Shown in pieces: positions 32,090 through 44,269 of a stretch of 64,000 nucleotides of DNA. Every line of letters begins with the position of its first letter. The first letter of the stretch is position 1. The position numbers and the translations under genes are program-made. The notes beneath the pieces were generated by a model that worked only from the letters and a program-made list of their open reading frames with translations, had not been told where the DNA came from and made no database searches. Where the stretch lies: contig CM060950.1 of assembly GCA_030765055.1 (NCBI GenBank), positions 276,552,756-276,616,755 on the forward strand. Reading direction: 5' to 3'. Source of the stretch: Mantis religiosa. Taxonomy: Eukaryota; Arthropoda; Insecta; Mantodea; Mantidae.

Positions 32090-33640
32090 AAAGATGGCGA
32101 GTAGAAAAGAGATAACAGTGGAAGGAGAAGCTAGTGATGGTGTAGGAATGAGTAGGGAAGATGTAGGATTAAGCAAAGATAACGAGTTAATGTTAGAAGG
32201 GATAAAACGAAAATTTTGTGCAATTTAGATACTAAAATAGATAAGAATTCAAATTATTTAAAGCCAGAGTTAAAGTCAGAGTTGGAACAAAATGCAAATG
32301 ATTTAACACAGAAGATGAGTAGTCTAGATGTTAAAATCAGAGTTGAGTAATGTAAAGTTGGAGTTAAAATCAGAATTGGAGCACAATGTAAATGATTTAA
32401 CACAGAAGATGAGTAATTTAAATGCTGGAGTGAGACAGGAACTAGCACAAAGTGTAAGCAATTTATAGGTTAGTTTATCACAGAAGCTAAAACAGGAATT
32501 GAGAACTGAAATAGCACAAGAAATTTAGAGATGGGAGGAAAGAATGTAGGGAGAGTATGGAAAGGCTAATGTAGATCATAGAACTTAACAAGAGTGAGAG
32601 TAGACAGGAGGTTATAGAGTTAAGAGAAATGATTCGAGATACTAGGTTATGTCAGGAAAATGTTAAGCAGGAGACAAAAGTAGAGGTAAATAAAGAATTA
32701 GGAATATTTAGGAATCAACAGGAAGAAATTCTTAAAAAACAAACAGTAAATGTAGAAAAATTAGATAGTAAGTTGGAACAGAAATTGAATGTGATCAATT
32801 CTGAAATGATCTTACAACAAGAAGGGTTAAAATCACAAATTAAAGAAATAAATGAAGGAATGTGATCACAGATCAAAGAAATGCAGGAAAAATTTGAAAA
32901 AGAAAAAGAGAATCTAGGGAACCTGACTCAAGTTGTTATGGCAGTTCAGGTAAATAAAATGAATGATATGCAAAATGTAGTTAGAAACAAGAATAATAAT
33001 GATTGTGACTTACCATGTAATCTGGGTGATAATCCAGGTTATGAAGAAGTAGTGAATGAATTAGTTGATTTGGTGGGTCCTAATAATGATGCTAATTATC
33101 ACAGAAATACACAAAATGTGTATTTTTTTTACAATTTAGGTTATAATGAGTGCATGAATTACTCATTACATGACATTAGTCCACCAAATTTTGACGAAGA
33201 GGCAGGTGACAATCCAAAGGTGTTCTTGAGAGAGTTGGAGGAATATTTTCGCATAAAGAAAATTCCAACTGAGTGCAGGATGATGATTGTTAAGCATTGT
33301 CTAAAAAATAATGCAGTGAAGTGGATTAGATTGACTTTCACTTCACATGAAACATATGGTATGTTTAGAAATTTGTTTATTAATCGGTTCTGGGTTCCTG
33401 GGAGGCAGAACAGATTAAAAATCAAGTTAGCAACTGGAAAATTTGACTCCAGAAAGGGAACATCTATGACTGAATATTTTTTGAAATTAGCTAAGATAGT
33501 AAAGTATAATCAAATGTGGCTTTATATACTGATATCAATGGTGTGATTTTAACAATGAGTAATTCAATTGAGTATTTAAAGTCACTTCATTTTGGTGCTT
33601 TAACACTGCAAGAGAAATGTGATATTAAAGTGTGAGGAAG
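32090..33640 (+). pseudogene. LTR-retrotransposon gag relic with long coiled coil
   Basis: From ATG near 32095 (ASRKEITVEGE) the translation is Lys/Glu/Leu-rich with internal near-repeats (SELEQNANDLTQKMS, SELEHNVNDLTQKMS), consistent with a coiled coil. It is interrupted by several stops. Open pieces at 32629-32865 and 32881-33546 continue it. A capsid-like region follows: PPNFDEEAGDNPKVFLRELE, YFRIKKIPTE and NNAVKWIRLTF. No protease or RT follows, and the sequence passes into a hAT fragment near 33640. A Ty3/gypsy-like gag is the best reading. Confidence 0.6.
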
Positions 33641-33689
33641 CCTGACTCCTGTGTGAAACATTATTCAAAGTGCAACAAGCCATTAGAAA

Positions 33690-34450
33690 CTATATAGCAG
33701 GTGTTTCAGTCCTGAAATTTACACGAAATATGAGTGGATATGTGGCTGTGAAGTCAGCAGTTCCCTGTTCTGTTTTCTTTGCCATTTATTTAGAATTAAA
33801 GGGATGCAACCAAAATTGCATGGGTTCAAAAGGGAGTCTCAGACTTGAAGAGACCTTATGAAAAATGTCATAAACATGAAATGTCCGAAAACCATGTTAA
33901 TAACATGTTTAATTTTGTTACGCTTGAGTCTGTAAATGTACAGACATGCTTAAGCCAAGCCTATACAGAATCAATAGAGTGTCACAGTGATCAAGTCCAA
34001 AAGAATAGGGGCACTCTTATAAAGATAATCAACTGTGTGAAATTTTGTGGTTATCACAAGCTACCCCTAAGAGGGCATGAAAAGCATGAAGAGTTACAAA
34101 ATCAGGGGTGTTCAGGGAGTTGATTAAATATACAGCAGAAATTGATTCCTTATATAAGCTCCATCTTAATGGTGACTCATTTTTTAAAGGAGCTTCTAAG
34201 ACAATACAAAATGAGTAACTTAAGTGCATTCTTGAAGTATGTAAAGAAAACATCTTAGAAGAAACTGAAGCAGCAGACTATGTATCTGTTATGACCGACA
34301 GAACTACAGATATTGTTGACATGTTTCAGCTTATAATAGTCTTAAGTTACTGTAACGCCTTAGGTAGTTCTGTTGAGCGATTCTGGGGACTTTTTTATTC
34401 TGAATGGTCAAAATTCTAATGCAATTGCAGAATTTATAATTTCTGAGCTT
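33690..34450 (+). pseudogene. hAT transposase fragment, ZMYM-type
   Basis: Plus-strand frames show peptides of the same hAT branch as the complete element at 35182-38650: IKIINCVKFCGYHKLPLRGH (where that element reads NLIINCIRFCG and LALRGHDE), and NAIAEFIISELGNI near 34420-34460. Frameshifts and stops break it repeatedly. No termini were found. Confidence 0.65.
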
Positions 34451-34639
34451 GGCAATATATTGTCACCAAGGCACTGTTGTACCGCTGGCACAAGCCGCAG
34501 CCGGTGCGTGGGCGAGCGCTGAATGTTTGCCGAGAGAGAGAGAAACAGAGAGAGAAAGAGACAGAGATAGTTTCGTCTTTCTTGCTGCATTGTGATTGTT
34601 ATGTTTAACAGATTAAAAATGAAAAGAAAATTAATTTTA

Positions 34640-35173
34640 GTAACAAAATCATAAAAGCCCTTAAAAAGAAACCAGTTATTTATACTAAAGCAGACAAGGG
34701 AAATAAACTAGTAATTTTGGAAAAAGAAGATTACACGAAGAGGATGGAAGATTTGTTGGAAGACAATAATTACCAAAAAGTAGAAACTAACCAATTAAAG
34801 TACTGCATTCAAACCACAAATAAAACTCTAAAAGAAAGAAAACAATCAACAAAAAAGAATTTCACAAAATTAAAGTAGATAATCCAACATTACCAAGAGT
34901 ATATGGGCTGCCAAAAATTCATAAAACAGGGAAAGGCATGAGACCTATCACTAGTAGCATAAATGCCCCCACATATAATTTGGCCAAATGGTTACTAAAT
35001 AAATTCAATTATAAATTCAATTATAAATTCGAAAGTGCAAATTTAAAAAACTCTTTAGATTTAGTAGGAAAAATCAAAGATATAAATTTGGACAAAAATG
35101 ACAGACTGGTTTCATTTGATGTCACATCTTTATTTCCAAGCATACCTATGGAAAAAGAAGAATACTTCAAAGA
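34640..35173 (+). pseudogene. PLE-E reverse transcriptase, N-terminal part
   Basis: The frame carries KADKGNKLVILEKEDYTKRM near the start and a frameshift near 34870. PRVYGLPKIHKTGKGMRPIT and then RLVSFDVTSLFPSIP follow, which are the conserved early RT blocks of Penelope-like elements. The central palm with YxDD is absent. Confidence 0.8.
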
Positions 35174-35181
35174 GCAAAAAG

Positions 35182-38100
35182 CAGGGGCAGCCAGTGAGGT
35201 ATTGTATTGATGGTGCCATAAATAAATAAGGGTTGTTAAAATATAAATATGTGCACCAATTACGAACGATTTAGGTAATCTTATCAATAATCCAACCTAT
35301 TTTATAATATACTGTACCATACAGAACCTACAGGGAAATGGAAATAGATATTTATTATATCCGTACTCTTGTTACGCACAGGTGTAACGAGTACAGTAAA
35401 AGTTCGATAATACAGTTTATGGAGAATGTGATACGAAGTGTTTGTGTACGATTTTGTGATAGACAGTTATTGTTATTGCTTTAGCCATAATTTTTCTCGC
35501 GCTGAAATCAAACGAAACAACAAACTCGAGAAATCTTTGTCTCACACTCACAAACAAATACAAGCGAGCACACACACATCACACACACACATGCATGCAC
35601 ACACACAAGATGCAATTTTTCACTGCAAAATGAGTAATCTGAATTTTTAAAAATGGGTTTAATGAAATTACTAACTTTTAAAAATTAAAAGCATTGTACT
35701 CACCGAAAGCAGCAACTCCATGACTTTATGATGACAGCTTCAAATGAATTAGTAGGAACGGTATTGAAAATCCATTCATCACTCCTTCTTCTTGGCAAAT
35801 AAATCTATCACCTTTGAATTGAAATTGTCAATTTTGCACACGAATAGCTTTTCACAGGATAGCATTCCTAAGGCACTCAATCGCCCTTCTTTCATTGTGT
35901 TTCATAGAAAAGTTTTAATCCTCTTGAGCATTGAAAAGCACCGCTCAGCTTCTGATGTCGAGATAGGCATAGTGATTAACAGTTTCAAAACTTTAACAGT
36001 CTCTTCAAAAGTAGCACAGAGTTCATCCTCTAGAATCAGTGAAAGAAACGGAACTGCACCGGAAACTGCTCTCAACTCAGGCCTAGCATAGAACACTTGA
36101 AGCTCTCTCTTCAACTTTCTTTTCTCCAGAAATGTATATGTGTCCGTAATTTCAAGATATTTGTCTGGGAAATGTGTTACATAATTTTCAAACTGACTTA
36201 CATCAAATAAGTTGGTTGCAATGAGGTGCCCAGTGAACTGAAAACGTGATTTTATTTCAGAAAGGATGGCATCACACACCTCCAAAGCATCTTGCTTTTT
36301 GTTATTATCATCAACCCTTGCTCTCTTGTAAGGCATTGTTTCATAATTTTCAAAACTAACCTGACTGATGATTAAGTCAATGTCATCTCTTATGTTTTGC
36401 ATTGTTTCAAAGTTCTGAATGTCTTGTTTTACCTTGGTTGGTTCAGTTGTCTTCTTTTGAAATTAATTAAAAAGTATGTCCACACGAGGCATTATCTTAT
36501 AGAAAAACGATAGCCAGAAAATGAAGTCTCTATTTTGCAGTCTTTGTTTGTATGAACCAGCTTTTTCAATAGTAGAGGGTAATTTTATGTTCTCACTCAT
36601 TTCAATTGTTTCCATGACAGTAGTAAGCTCCTTCCTGTTTTCATAAATATCCTTTACTACTCACGAATGGTAATTCCATCTTGTGAGAGACACACGGGGT
36701 AAGCTTTTCTGAATTATGCTATGCAACACTTTCGATCTTTGTGGCGAATTTGAAAAGAAAGAAGAAATGCCTGAAAGATTTGCAAAGAAGATGCAGACTT
36801 TGCGATTAATTGAGGCTGCAGTAGACATTATAAGGTTGAACTGGTGCGCATAGCAATGAATGTAGTGCGCATTTGGGTATTTGTCCTTTATTAATTTCTG
36901 TACTCCGTTTGACTCGCCACTCATAACGTTTGCACCATCGTAACTCTGAGCTATTAGTTTTGCTCGGTCATCTCCAATTAAGGGTTCGATTTCTTTCAGA
37001 ATACACTCCGAGATAGACTGAGCATTCTGACCTTCTGGATTAACAAAATTCCAAAATCTTTCAACTGGGGTTCCATAAACAATGTATCGCAAAACAATAA
37101 CCAACTGAAATTCGCAAGACACATCAGTGGTTTCATCAGCGATTATTGCAACATAATCCGCATGCTTTATTTATTTGCGAACTTGCTCGTGATACACTTC
37201 CAACATGCATTGCAGGAGTTCATTTTGAACAGTCTTAGAAATGCCTTTGAATACTGATGACTGGCTGACATGCACTTGAAGTTCTTTATCCAACTCTACA
37301 CTAAACTGAATGAGCTCACGAAAAACCCCCTTATTTTGAGAGGCGTCAGATTCGTCGTGTCCCCTAAGAGCCAGCTCCAAAACACCACAGAACCGAATAC
37401 AGTTTATAATTAAGTTCAATATATATACCTGTTCTTGTCTACTTGTTTGTTATGGCTGTTGACTGTTTGCCTATACTGCGAATCTAATTTGTCCTGAATG
37501 TTGGTTTTGCCTAGAAATGAGAGACTCAGAACATTGTCTATGTGTCGCTTCGATGTTTCATGCACTTTCATTTTAGACCATAAATGCCCAATATCGGTTA
37601 TTCCAGTCTTACACCAATGGACATCTCCCACAAATAACACACAAGGAAAACAAAAAACAGCATTGTTTTCATTACAGCTGCAAATCCATTTGTTCTTTTG
37701 ATAAATATTCGGATTAAACTTACGGCATAAATTTTTTGTTTGCTGCTGCAGATTCAGATTCGGGAGTGGCCTACCCATTGTTTTTATCTGAATTTTTTCA
37801 CTTAGAGTCCTGTTACTAAATGAAGTTTTCAGCAATTCACTCACCTTGTTCATGTTCGTAACTTTACTGTGAATTTTAACTTAAAGAAAAAACACTGAAC
37901 ACTGTTTTAAAAATCCGTGCTCACAATGAACTACAGCATTACAGGAGCACATACAGAACTACTCTACCATTGCTTTGAAAACATGTGTCCAACACATGCT
38001 GCACACGCGGGTTTTATGTTGCACCAACCAAACTCCTGCTGTGAAATATGCACATGTTGAAATACTGTCTCTTAATTTTAAAATCTAATACTATATTCAC

Positions 38101-38650
38101 ATTGAAACCCAATTAATTTTATTTATAAGAATATCTATGTGTTGTGTTTCTGCAACTGATTTCATTAAGCATTAACTTGCATTTTGAAGTTCCTCAGCAT
38201 TAACTTGCATTACGATGGTGACACTGCATTAAAGGATGGTATAGCGCGAAATGTATTCTTACCACTGTCTTTCACTAGGTGGCAGGATCGTGGTTCTCTG
38301 AAGTCCCGTGCTTTACTGCACTCTAACGGGCAAAGCGTAAGTTATGTGCCAGAGCAATCCTGGCACTACCTTCTCTGACCTTCTCCCGTAAGAAGCCGTG
38401 TTTAAGCAGACATCCAAGCCCCTAGCCCTTAACACAGGTGCTTATGAGCGTAGACGGTGCCGTTCTGGAATCAGCACCAAGCTATGGAAAACAACCAAGA
38501 GAGAGCGCTTGTGTTTAACGCGCCTATTCAAACGAGGGAGCAACTACTCATAAACAATTCCTTTTGCGCAATTCTTATACACTTCTCTTTCTTTCGCTTT
38601 CATACAGATGGTGCCATAGCACAGCGGCACTACCTCAGAAGCCGCCCCTG
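35182..38650 (-). mobile_element. complete hAT element with TIRs and 8-bp target duplication
   Basis: The left end CAGGGGCAGCCAGTGAGGTA and the complement of the right end CAGGGGCGGCTTCTGAGGTA match at 16 of 20 positions. GCAAAAAG (35174-35181) and ACAAAAAG (38651-38658) form an 8-bp duplication with one difference, the size typical of hAT insertions. The element is 3469 bp, encodes its transposase on the minus strand and sits inside PLE-E. Confidence 0.85.
35785..37853 (-). pseudogene. hAT transposase with TTF-type zinc finger, five lesions
   Basis: The N-terminus at 37416-37853 has a TTF-type finger (WICSCNENNAVFCFPCVLF, with HLWSKMKVHE). After a frameshift in a TATATA run near 37430, NLIINCIRFCG and ELALRGHDE follow. 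The catalytic core shows IIADETTDVS, then QSYDGANVMSG. The C-terminal dimerisation region reads LLITMPISTSEAERCFSMLK, with the catalytic Glu. In-frame stops lie near 37168, at 36661-36663, near 36465 and at 35901-35903. Otherwise the frame runs almost end to end, so the copy decayed recently. It belongs to the hAT branch related to vertebrate ZMYM and THAP-like proteins. Confidence 0.85.
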
Positions 38651-38658
38651 ACAAAAAG

Positions 38659-39314
38659 CAATACTACACATAGCAGAAGAAAATGGATACAACAAAAGTT
38701 TGGGGTTGAAGAAAATTAGAAAGGCTAAACTAGAGGAAACCATTAAGGAAGCAACCACATTTACAAAAGAAAAAGAAAGCAACAGCATATTCACTTCATT
38801 CACATATCACCCAAAAACATTTAATAAATTTAAAAAGATCTTCAAGGAACAAAATATCACCTTGGCACCTACTAATAGGCACTCAATTTTAAAATTGCTA
38901 AATTCAAAAGCAAAAGATGAAATCCCATCAGTTAACAGATCCAGAATATACCACATAAGTTGTAAGAATTGTGAAAAATGCTACAAACTAAAAGAAATCT
39001 AAAAACCAGAGTCATAGAGCCCTTTAGAAACATCAGATTGAAACAAGAAGATAAGTCAGCAGTAGCATTTCATTTTTGGAATGAAAATCAAGACATTGAT
39101 CCAAATCCAAAATGATTAAGGAGTGATAAACCAAAATAAATTGACAACATGGGAGAACATATTCATATGGAAATATAAAGATCGCGTAATGAACTTTGAA
39201 ATTCCACCACCAGATAATTTGACAAAAAAGTTCATCGTTCCACCACCAGAGAGGGAGCAGACAATAACAGATACCAGTTGGAAAGAGATTGAAAATGGAG
39301 GCGAATGCCTTTGA
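38659..39314 (+). pseudogene. PLE-E GIY-YIG part, broken
   Basis: After the hAT insertion the frame resumes with AEENGYNK. It continues at 38700-39002 (FTYHPKTFNKFKKIFKEQN) and into a decayed GIY-YIG domain (SRIYHISCKNCEKCYKL) that lost the YIG part by frameshift. The end at 39123-39314 (TTWENIFIW, VMNFEIPPPD) is open and stops at TGA inside the hammerhead-like motif. Confidence 0.8.
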
Positions 39315-39327
39315 AACTAGCCTCTCA
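39284..39327 (+). ncRNA. hammerhead-like motif, PLE-E
   Basis: GAGA pairs with TCTC, and GGAGGC, loop GAAT and GCCTTT form stem II. GAAAC, loop TA and GCC (for GTC) follow. The core reads TTGAAAA. Core and cleavage-triplet changes predict no activity. Confidence 0.45.
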
Positions 39328-39544
39328 TTAATATAAAAAAGTAAGTGACGAGTATCAATAAACCAACTACAAATAGTTTTTGAGATTATTTAGTACAAGT
39401 TTGATTACATATGAGTGAACTATCTATTAATAACTTATACTGAATATTGGAGTTAAAGCATCCAATGAAGTTTAGGTAGCTGGTACTATCAGCATTTACT
39501 ATTAGTTTATGGACTTCAGCCAATAAGTTAATTTATACAATGAG

Positions 39545-39960
39545 TTATTTAAAGTCAAACTCTCCTAATATTGAAAAAATTACTTGTAGTCTCCTAATAT
39601 GTCTGAAAACCAAATTTATATCATCAGCAAATAAGACAGGATTTTCTGGTGTAAGGTGAAGTGAAAGATCATTCATATATAATAAGAATAGCATAGGCCC
39701 CAATATAGAACCCTGAGGGACACCAGATTGCTTATTGTCACTTTCTACAAGTTCAGATCTATTTTTGAAGTATGTACTAAACTATAGATTTGCTATTCCT
39801 CTTATGCCATTGCAGTCAAGCTTTTGTAAGAGTATGACATGGTCTGTTGTATCAAATGATTTTGAAAAGCACATGAAAAGACCTACAAGATATTCATTTT
39901 TGTCTTCATCCTAAGTATGTTCTCTAAGAGGGAGTGTATGCCTGAGTTGATATATTTTCC
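39545..39960 (-). pseudogene. LINE reverse transcriptase fragment
   Basis: Minus-strand translation gives KQSGVPQGSILGPMLFLLYI, NDLSLHLTPENPVLFADDIN and LVFRHIRRLQ, the RT region around the catalytic FADD. Upstream the frame reads GIRGIANL then STYFKNRSEL. It is CR1/Jockey-like and neither end of the element is present. Confidence 0.75.
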
Positions 39961-40462
39961 TTTACAAACTCAAATTTGTGTTCAAAATAATGTAGCCCTT
40001 GTTAAGCGGAAATTTGTCTTAAACAGAAATATTTAATGATCGCAAATTCTCTTTATTAAGAGGAAACTGTCATATGCTGACAATGGAAATCAAAGTATGC
40101 CTTTTACTGTAAAATGTCCAGTTCCAGAATGGGGAGTTTAGAAAATTTTCAGGCTTCCAGTGATAGTCTGCAAAAGGAAATTATATGTATATTACATATT
40201 ATAGTTTCCTTATATACAAACAAACTGCCAGCAACTGTTAAACAACACAAAGGAAAAAAATTTAAAAAGGAACTGAAAACATATTTAATTCAGAAATGTA
40301 TATATAGGTTAGATGAATTATAATGAATAATTATATAACAAATGTAGGTATATATTCAATTTAGTCTAATCTTGTAATATTAATGTAACCTATGAACAAA
40401 TTTTTATATTAACTTTAAAGAGAGTCGATTAAAGACACTAGACAACACTTACTTTTAAATTT

Positions 40463-40508
40463 TTCCAGAACATGTTTCAGAGGCTTTGCCTCTATCATCG
40501 GCCGGCTC
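40463..40508 (-). ncRNA. hammerhead-ribozyme-like motif, PLE-D left arm
   Basis: Minus strand: GCCGG, core CCGATGA, stem II AGAGGC, AAA, GCCTCT, then GAAAC, loop AT, GTT and CTGG. Confidence 0.65.
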
Positions 40509-40681
40509 TCGACTGGTTCTCGTTGGTGTAGCTGACGATACCTTGTCACAGGTCTCCTCTGGTGGCGGCTCAAGGAACTTGCTGAACAAATCCTTCTGGG
40601 GTTCAGCAAGTTCCTTGAGCCGCCACCAGAGGAGACCTGTGACAAGGTATCGTCAGCTACACCAACGAGAACCAGTCGAGA

Positions 40682-40725
40682 GCCGGCCGATGATAGAGGC
40701 AAAGCCTCTGAAACATGTTCCGGAA
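40682..40725 (+). ncRNA. hammerhead-ribozyme-like motif, PLE-D right arm
   Basis: Stem I CCGG pairs with CCGG. The core is CCGATGA, with C for U at one position relative to CTGAGGA in the 52382 copy. Stem II is a perfect 6 bp (AGAGGC and GCCTCT). GAAAC, loop AT and GTT follow. Confidence 0.7.
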
Positions 40726-40914
40726 AAATTTAAAAGTAAGTGTTGTCTAGTGTCTTTAATCGACTCTCTTTAAAGTTAATTTATCATAACAACACTGTTT
40801 TCAACACTTCCAAGAAAGGAATTGAAATTTTTATATACCCATTGTATTGTAGAATCTGACAATGTCTGAAACTTGTATGAAGTCTATAGACAATAAACAT
40901 TATTATTATTATGA

Positions 40915-41275
<361 letters not shown>

Positions 41276-42516
41276 AAGGAAATTATATTCTTCATTGTTT
41301 GCTCTAAGTATATGAAACATAAGTTGAAACATAACCATTTTTCTCCTATCTGACCAGTCTGGGAGGGGTACACTAATGATGGTCAGAATATTAAAAAACC
41401 TGTCAGCCATTTTTCACTGTGTAGTTAACTATAAATTAACAATAAACATATATTATTGTCTTTTACTGTTGTCTGTTTCCTTTCCACTTCTCACTCTAAT
41501 GACTTGTCAGACAGCATAGAATACAGCTGATAATGTTACACCTCTAAACTTAGACAAAGGTGGTGGTTTAGTTCAGTTGTAGTCACTATAGCCTTGAAAA
41601 CAAGAAAAAATGCCCTAGATCTTAACACAAGAGCGCAACACATCTAGTGATATAAAAATACTTTTTTTACCATTAAACTGTTTTTCATAAAGAGGGATAG
41701 CTAGTAATAGCTGATCCACATCACCCATATTTGACCCGCCACTTCCCCCAAACAATGGAGTAGCTAACATGCCATCTGTAGACCAGTACACGTAACTGCT
41801 ACCTATATCCTAAACATCTCCTTCATAATCGCACAACAAATCTTCCAGATTTTCTGCCGTAATATCAGAAGCCTATATACATCATACACAAGGTAATTTA
41901 TTTGCTACATTACAGGGATAAGCCATGGTTAACATTGAAATTTAACAATTTCAAATGTACCATTCATTTAGCTCTTGATAGCTATACGAAATCACTCTGA
42001 ACACAGAGAGAGTATAAATAACTAAAATACTGAGCGAAAACAGCTGCATAAGGCTACCAGAAACCTTGGTTGAGAAACACTGTAATAACAGATGCTGACA
42101 GGGGGTTTTCTTTCCACTGTAACGCAACATATACTCGTATGATTACCACGTGGCATAGCATAAATAAACTACACTTGAACCGGAGAAGCTGCTTGTGTAG
42201 CTATACATACATACATTCGTTCGTATACACACAAAACAAAATGATTCAAATATTAGGCGCGTTCGGCACAAAGAATGGCTTTTGCTACAGTGAAAGAAAG
42301 AAGTGAAATTTGAACGATTAATTACTGTAGTCTCCACTTTTTTGTTACTGTAGATGTATACTACCTTTAATGGGTTTTAAACCAGTTTTTGTTTCATTTA
42401 AATAACTTAATAAATACGGAAGATATTGAATTGTATGTATGATGCATTTTTACAGCATTTAACAATTTAAATGTCTTGTTCTGTTTTTGGGTATCCGTTT
42501 CCGGCCCCTGAAGGGT
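41276..42516. other. intron sequence; one hAT-like terminus
   Basis: No gene is recognised. On the minus strand at about 42051-42080, CAGTGTTTCTCAACCAAGG resembles a hAT end. ORFs at 42070-42306 and 42143-42337 carry no motif. Confidence 0.4.
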
Positions 42517-43500
42517 TTAAATGGCCATCGGTGAAGCAGTTAATGAAATTTGTGGTGAATAAAGTGGTGATGTTAGCACTGAAACCATTGCTAACTGGAT
42601 TGCTAAACTACCTTCAATAATTAAAGGATACAAACCTGAAAATATAGCAAATGGTGACGAGATGGAACTATTCTTCTGCACATTACTGAATAAATCATTG
42701 TGTTCAAAAGGTGAGAAATGTTCGGGAAGAAAATTTTCCAAGCAAAGATTGACTGTTTTCCTATGTGGTTTTATGTCATGTGAAATGGAAAAACTGCTAG
42801 TGATTGATAAGGCTGCTAAGCTGATATCCTTAAAAACAGTGACTTTCTGGACTTGCCTGTTGATTGAAAATCCAATAAAAAAAGCATGGATGATATCACA
42901 GATCCTGGAAGAATGAAGAGACAAAACTGTCACTTTCTGCTTTTTCTTGCACCCACACATGCATTGCACCCACACATCAATGTCCAACTTGCTTGGTTCC
43001 CTCCATACACCACGAGTGTTACTCAACCATTGGACCAAGGCATCATTCAGAATATTAAAGATCCTTTTTTTAAACTGTTAATGCAGTCTTTGTTGCTAAT
43101 ATGAACTCGACATCATCCATCTCTGAGCTACTTGAAACCATATAAGTTCTAGATGCGGCAATTTGGATAAGCCAAAATGTAAAGGAATTGCTACCAGAAA
43201 CAGTGAAAAAAAATGAGGATGAGATACAAGAATTGCAAAACTACATCAATAAAGGTGCTTTCAATTGCAATGACCTGCAATATTTCAACATATAGAGTGA
43301 TATGTAAACTGTAACATACAATTGATATAATTCCTTAACAGAGAATAGCAAAGTCGAAAAAAAGAAGAGGAGGTACAGGAAGGTGAAAGGAAATATGTCC
43401 CTGACCTAGAGGACGAGTGTATGCTAAAGACTTAATGGAATGGTCTCAAAAGTTTAAAGGGACTGCAGCAGTTTGTAATATGGCAAAATGACTCAAATAC
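42517..43500 (+). pseudogene. Tigger/pogo-type transposase relic
   Basis: Translated pieces follow a DDE_1 transposase in order: KPENIANGDEMELFF (first acidic block), CSGRKFSKQRLTVFLCGFMS, KLLVIDKAAK, a degraded second-Asp block (FLAPTHALHP), WFPPYTTSVTQPLDQGIIQN (third block) and DAAIWISQNVKELLPETV near 43155-43200. The DNA-binding N-terminus is missing. Stops and frameshifts are frequent. No TIRs were identified. Confidence 0.8.
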
Positions 43501-44229
43501 GATTGGTATGATTTCTCAGGCTAAAGTATCTGTGGAAAGTAGAGCAAGTAAACAGCAATGCATGCAGAAAATTCTTCTTGACTACAGAAAAAAAAAGTAT
43601 TATGTATACAGCTATTTTTTGTTCATTATATGTTTTGTTGTGTATTAAATGTATGTATTGCAGAAGAAATATGTAATTATGCTCAATTGATTAAGGTATG
43701 TACTGTTTTCCTACTTCTGTCCACTTTTATATGTTTTCATGGTTTAATTTTATAATATTATAAGAAGGTGCTTTTTTGTTATCAGAGGATAGCACAGACA
43801 TCAGTTGGAATGCCATATTGAAATAGTAGGATACTGCTTATAGAAAACCATTTGTTGTGTTATTTACACAATTGCTATCTAATTCAGACCAGTTTTCATT
43901 GTTTAAGAGATACTTAAAGAAGTTCAAGTTTTATTTGATTAAAGTTTCTTTGTGGTATCAGTTGTTTCTTGTTGCATGTTGATTATTGTTATTGAAGGAT
44001 ATTGGTTTAATTTAACTTAAAGTCTTAATATATAGATAAAATTAAAGTACAAGCTAATACACCTAAAGTTAAAGTAGAAAGGGAGAACAATTATTTTTGA
44101 GTAATTTTGTTTACGTTAAAAAAAATTGTTCATATAATTTCAGAATTTGTAATTATTAAAGTTCATCATTGTCAGTGAGAAAAATATACTATTATGGTAT
44201 GAAATACCTGTGTTGATGTTACTGAATGA
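43501..44229. other. intron sequence or LINE 5' region, nothing recognised
   Basis: AT-rich sequence before the recognisable LINE ORF1. It may include the decayed 5' part of that ORF1. Confidence 0.35.
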
Positions 44230-44269
44230 AATGTTCCAGAGGTGGAACTGACTAGTACCTGGTCTAAAC

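Larger units (their letters stand above)
34608..39390 (+). mobile_element. PLE family E, internally deleted and split by a hAT element
   Basis: PLE coding sequence to the left of 35182 joins that to the right of 38650 once the hAT and one copy of its 8-bp target duplication are removed. The RT is internally deleted: the motif FDVTSLFPS is followed directly by the post-RT block IPMEKEEYFKEQK. The 3' end has a hammerhead-like motif and the family E tail. A second stretch of tail lies at 3655-3775 and a third at 18750-18850. Confidence 0.75.
40410..40824. mobile_element. short palindromic PLE-D insertion with 12-bp target duplication
   Basis: Arms 40409-40587 and 40601-40779 (179 bp each, one mismatch seen) flank a 13-bp spacer. 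Each arm ends in a hammerhead-like motif facing outward. The right side adds the tail TTATCATAACAACACTG and TTTTCAACACTTCC. AAATTTTTATAT at 40398-40409 and 40825-40836 is a perfect 12-bp duplication. The mirrored ORFs at 40415-40702 and 40486-40773 arise from the palindrome and are not genes. Confidence 0.92.
40114..40909 (+). mobile_element. LINE 3' end (C-terminus, 3' UTR, ATT tail) split by PLE-D
   Basis: A short frame at 40114-40320 matches LINE C-termini (NKLPATVKQHKGKKFKKELK, TYLIQKCIYRLDEL). The 3' UTR resumes after the PLE at 40837 with ACCCATTGTATTGTAGAATC and ends with GTCTATAGACAATAAACATT and a short (ATT)n tail near 40900-40909. The PLE at 40410-40824 splits this UTR. Confidence 0.75.

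Noticed and set aside
38608..38619. GATGGTGCCATA shared by 35209-35220 and 38608-38619 as a transposon terminus
   Set aside because: It lies inside both hAT ends in direct orientation, so it is a subterminal motif, not the terminus. The CAGGGGC ends with the 8-bp duplication fit better.
40415..40773. Two nearly identical 95-aa ORFs on opposite strands (MPLSSAGSRL...)
   Set aside because: They mirror each other because the DNA is a PLE-D palindrome. They are antisense to the true GIY-YIG C-terminal frame, as are similar ORFs at 50678-51025 and 52056-52403.
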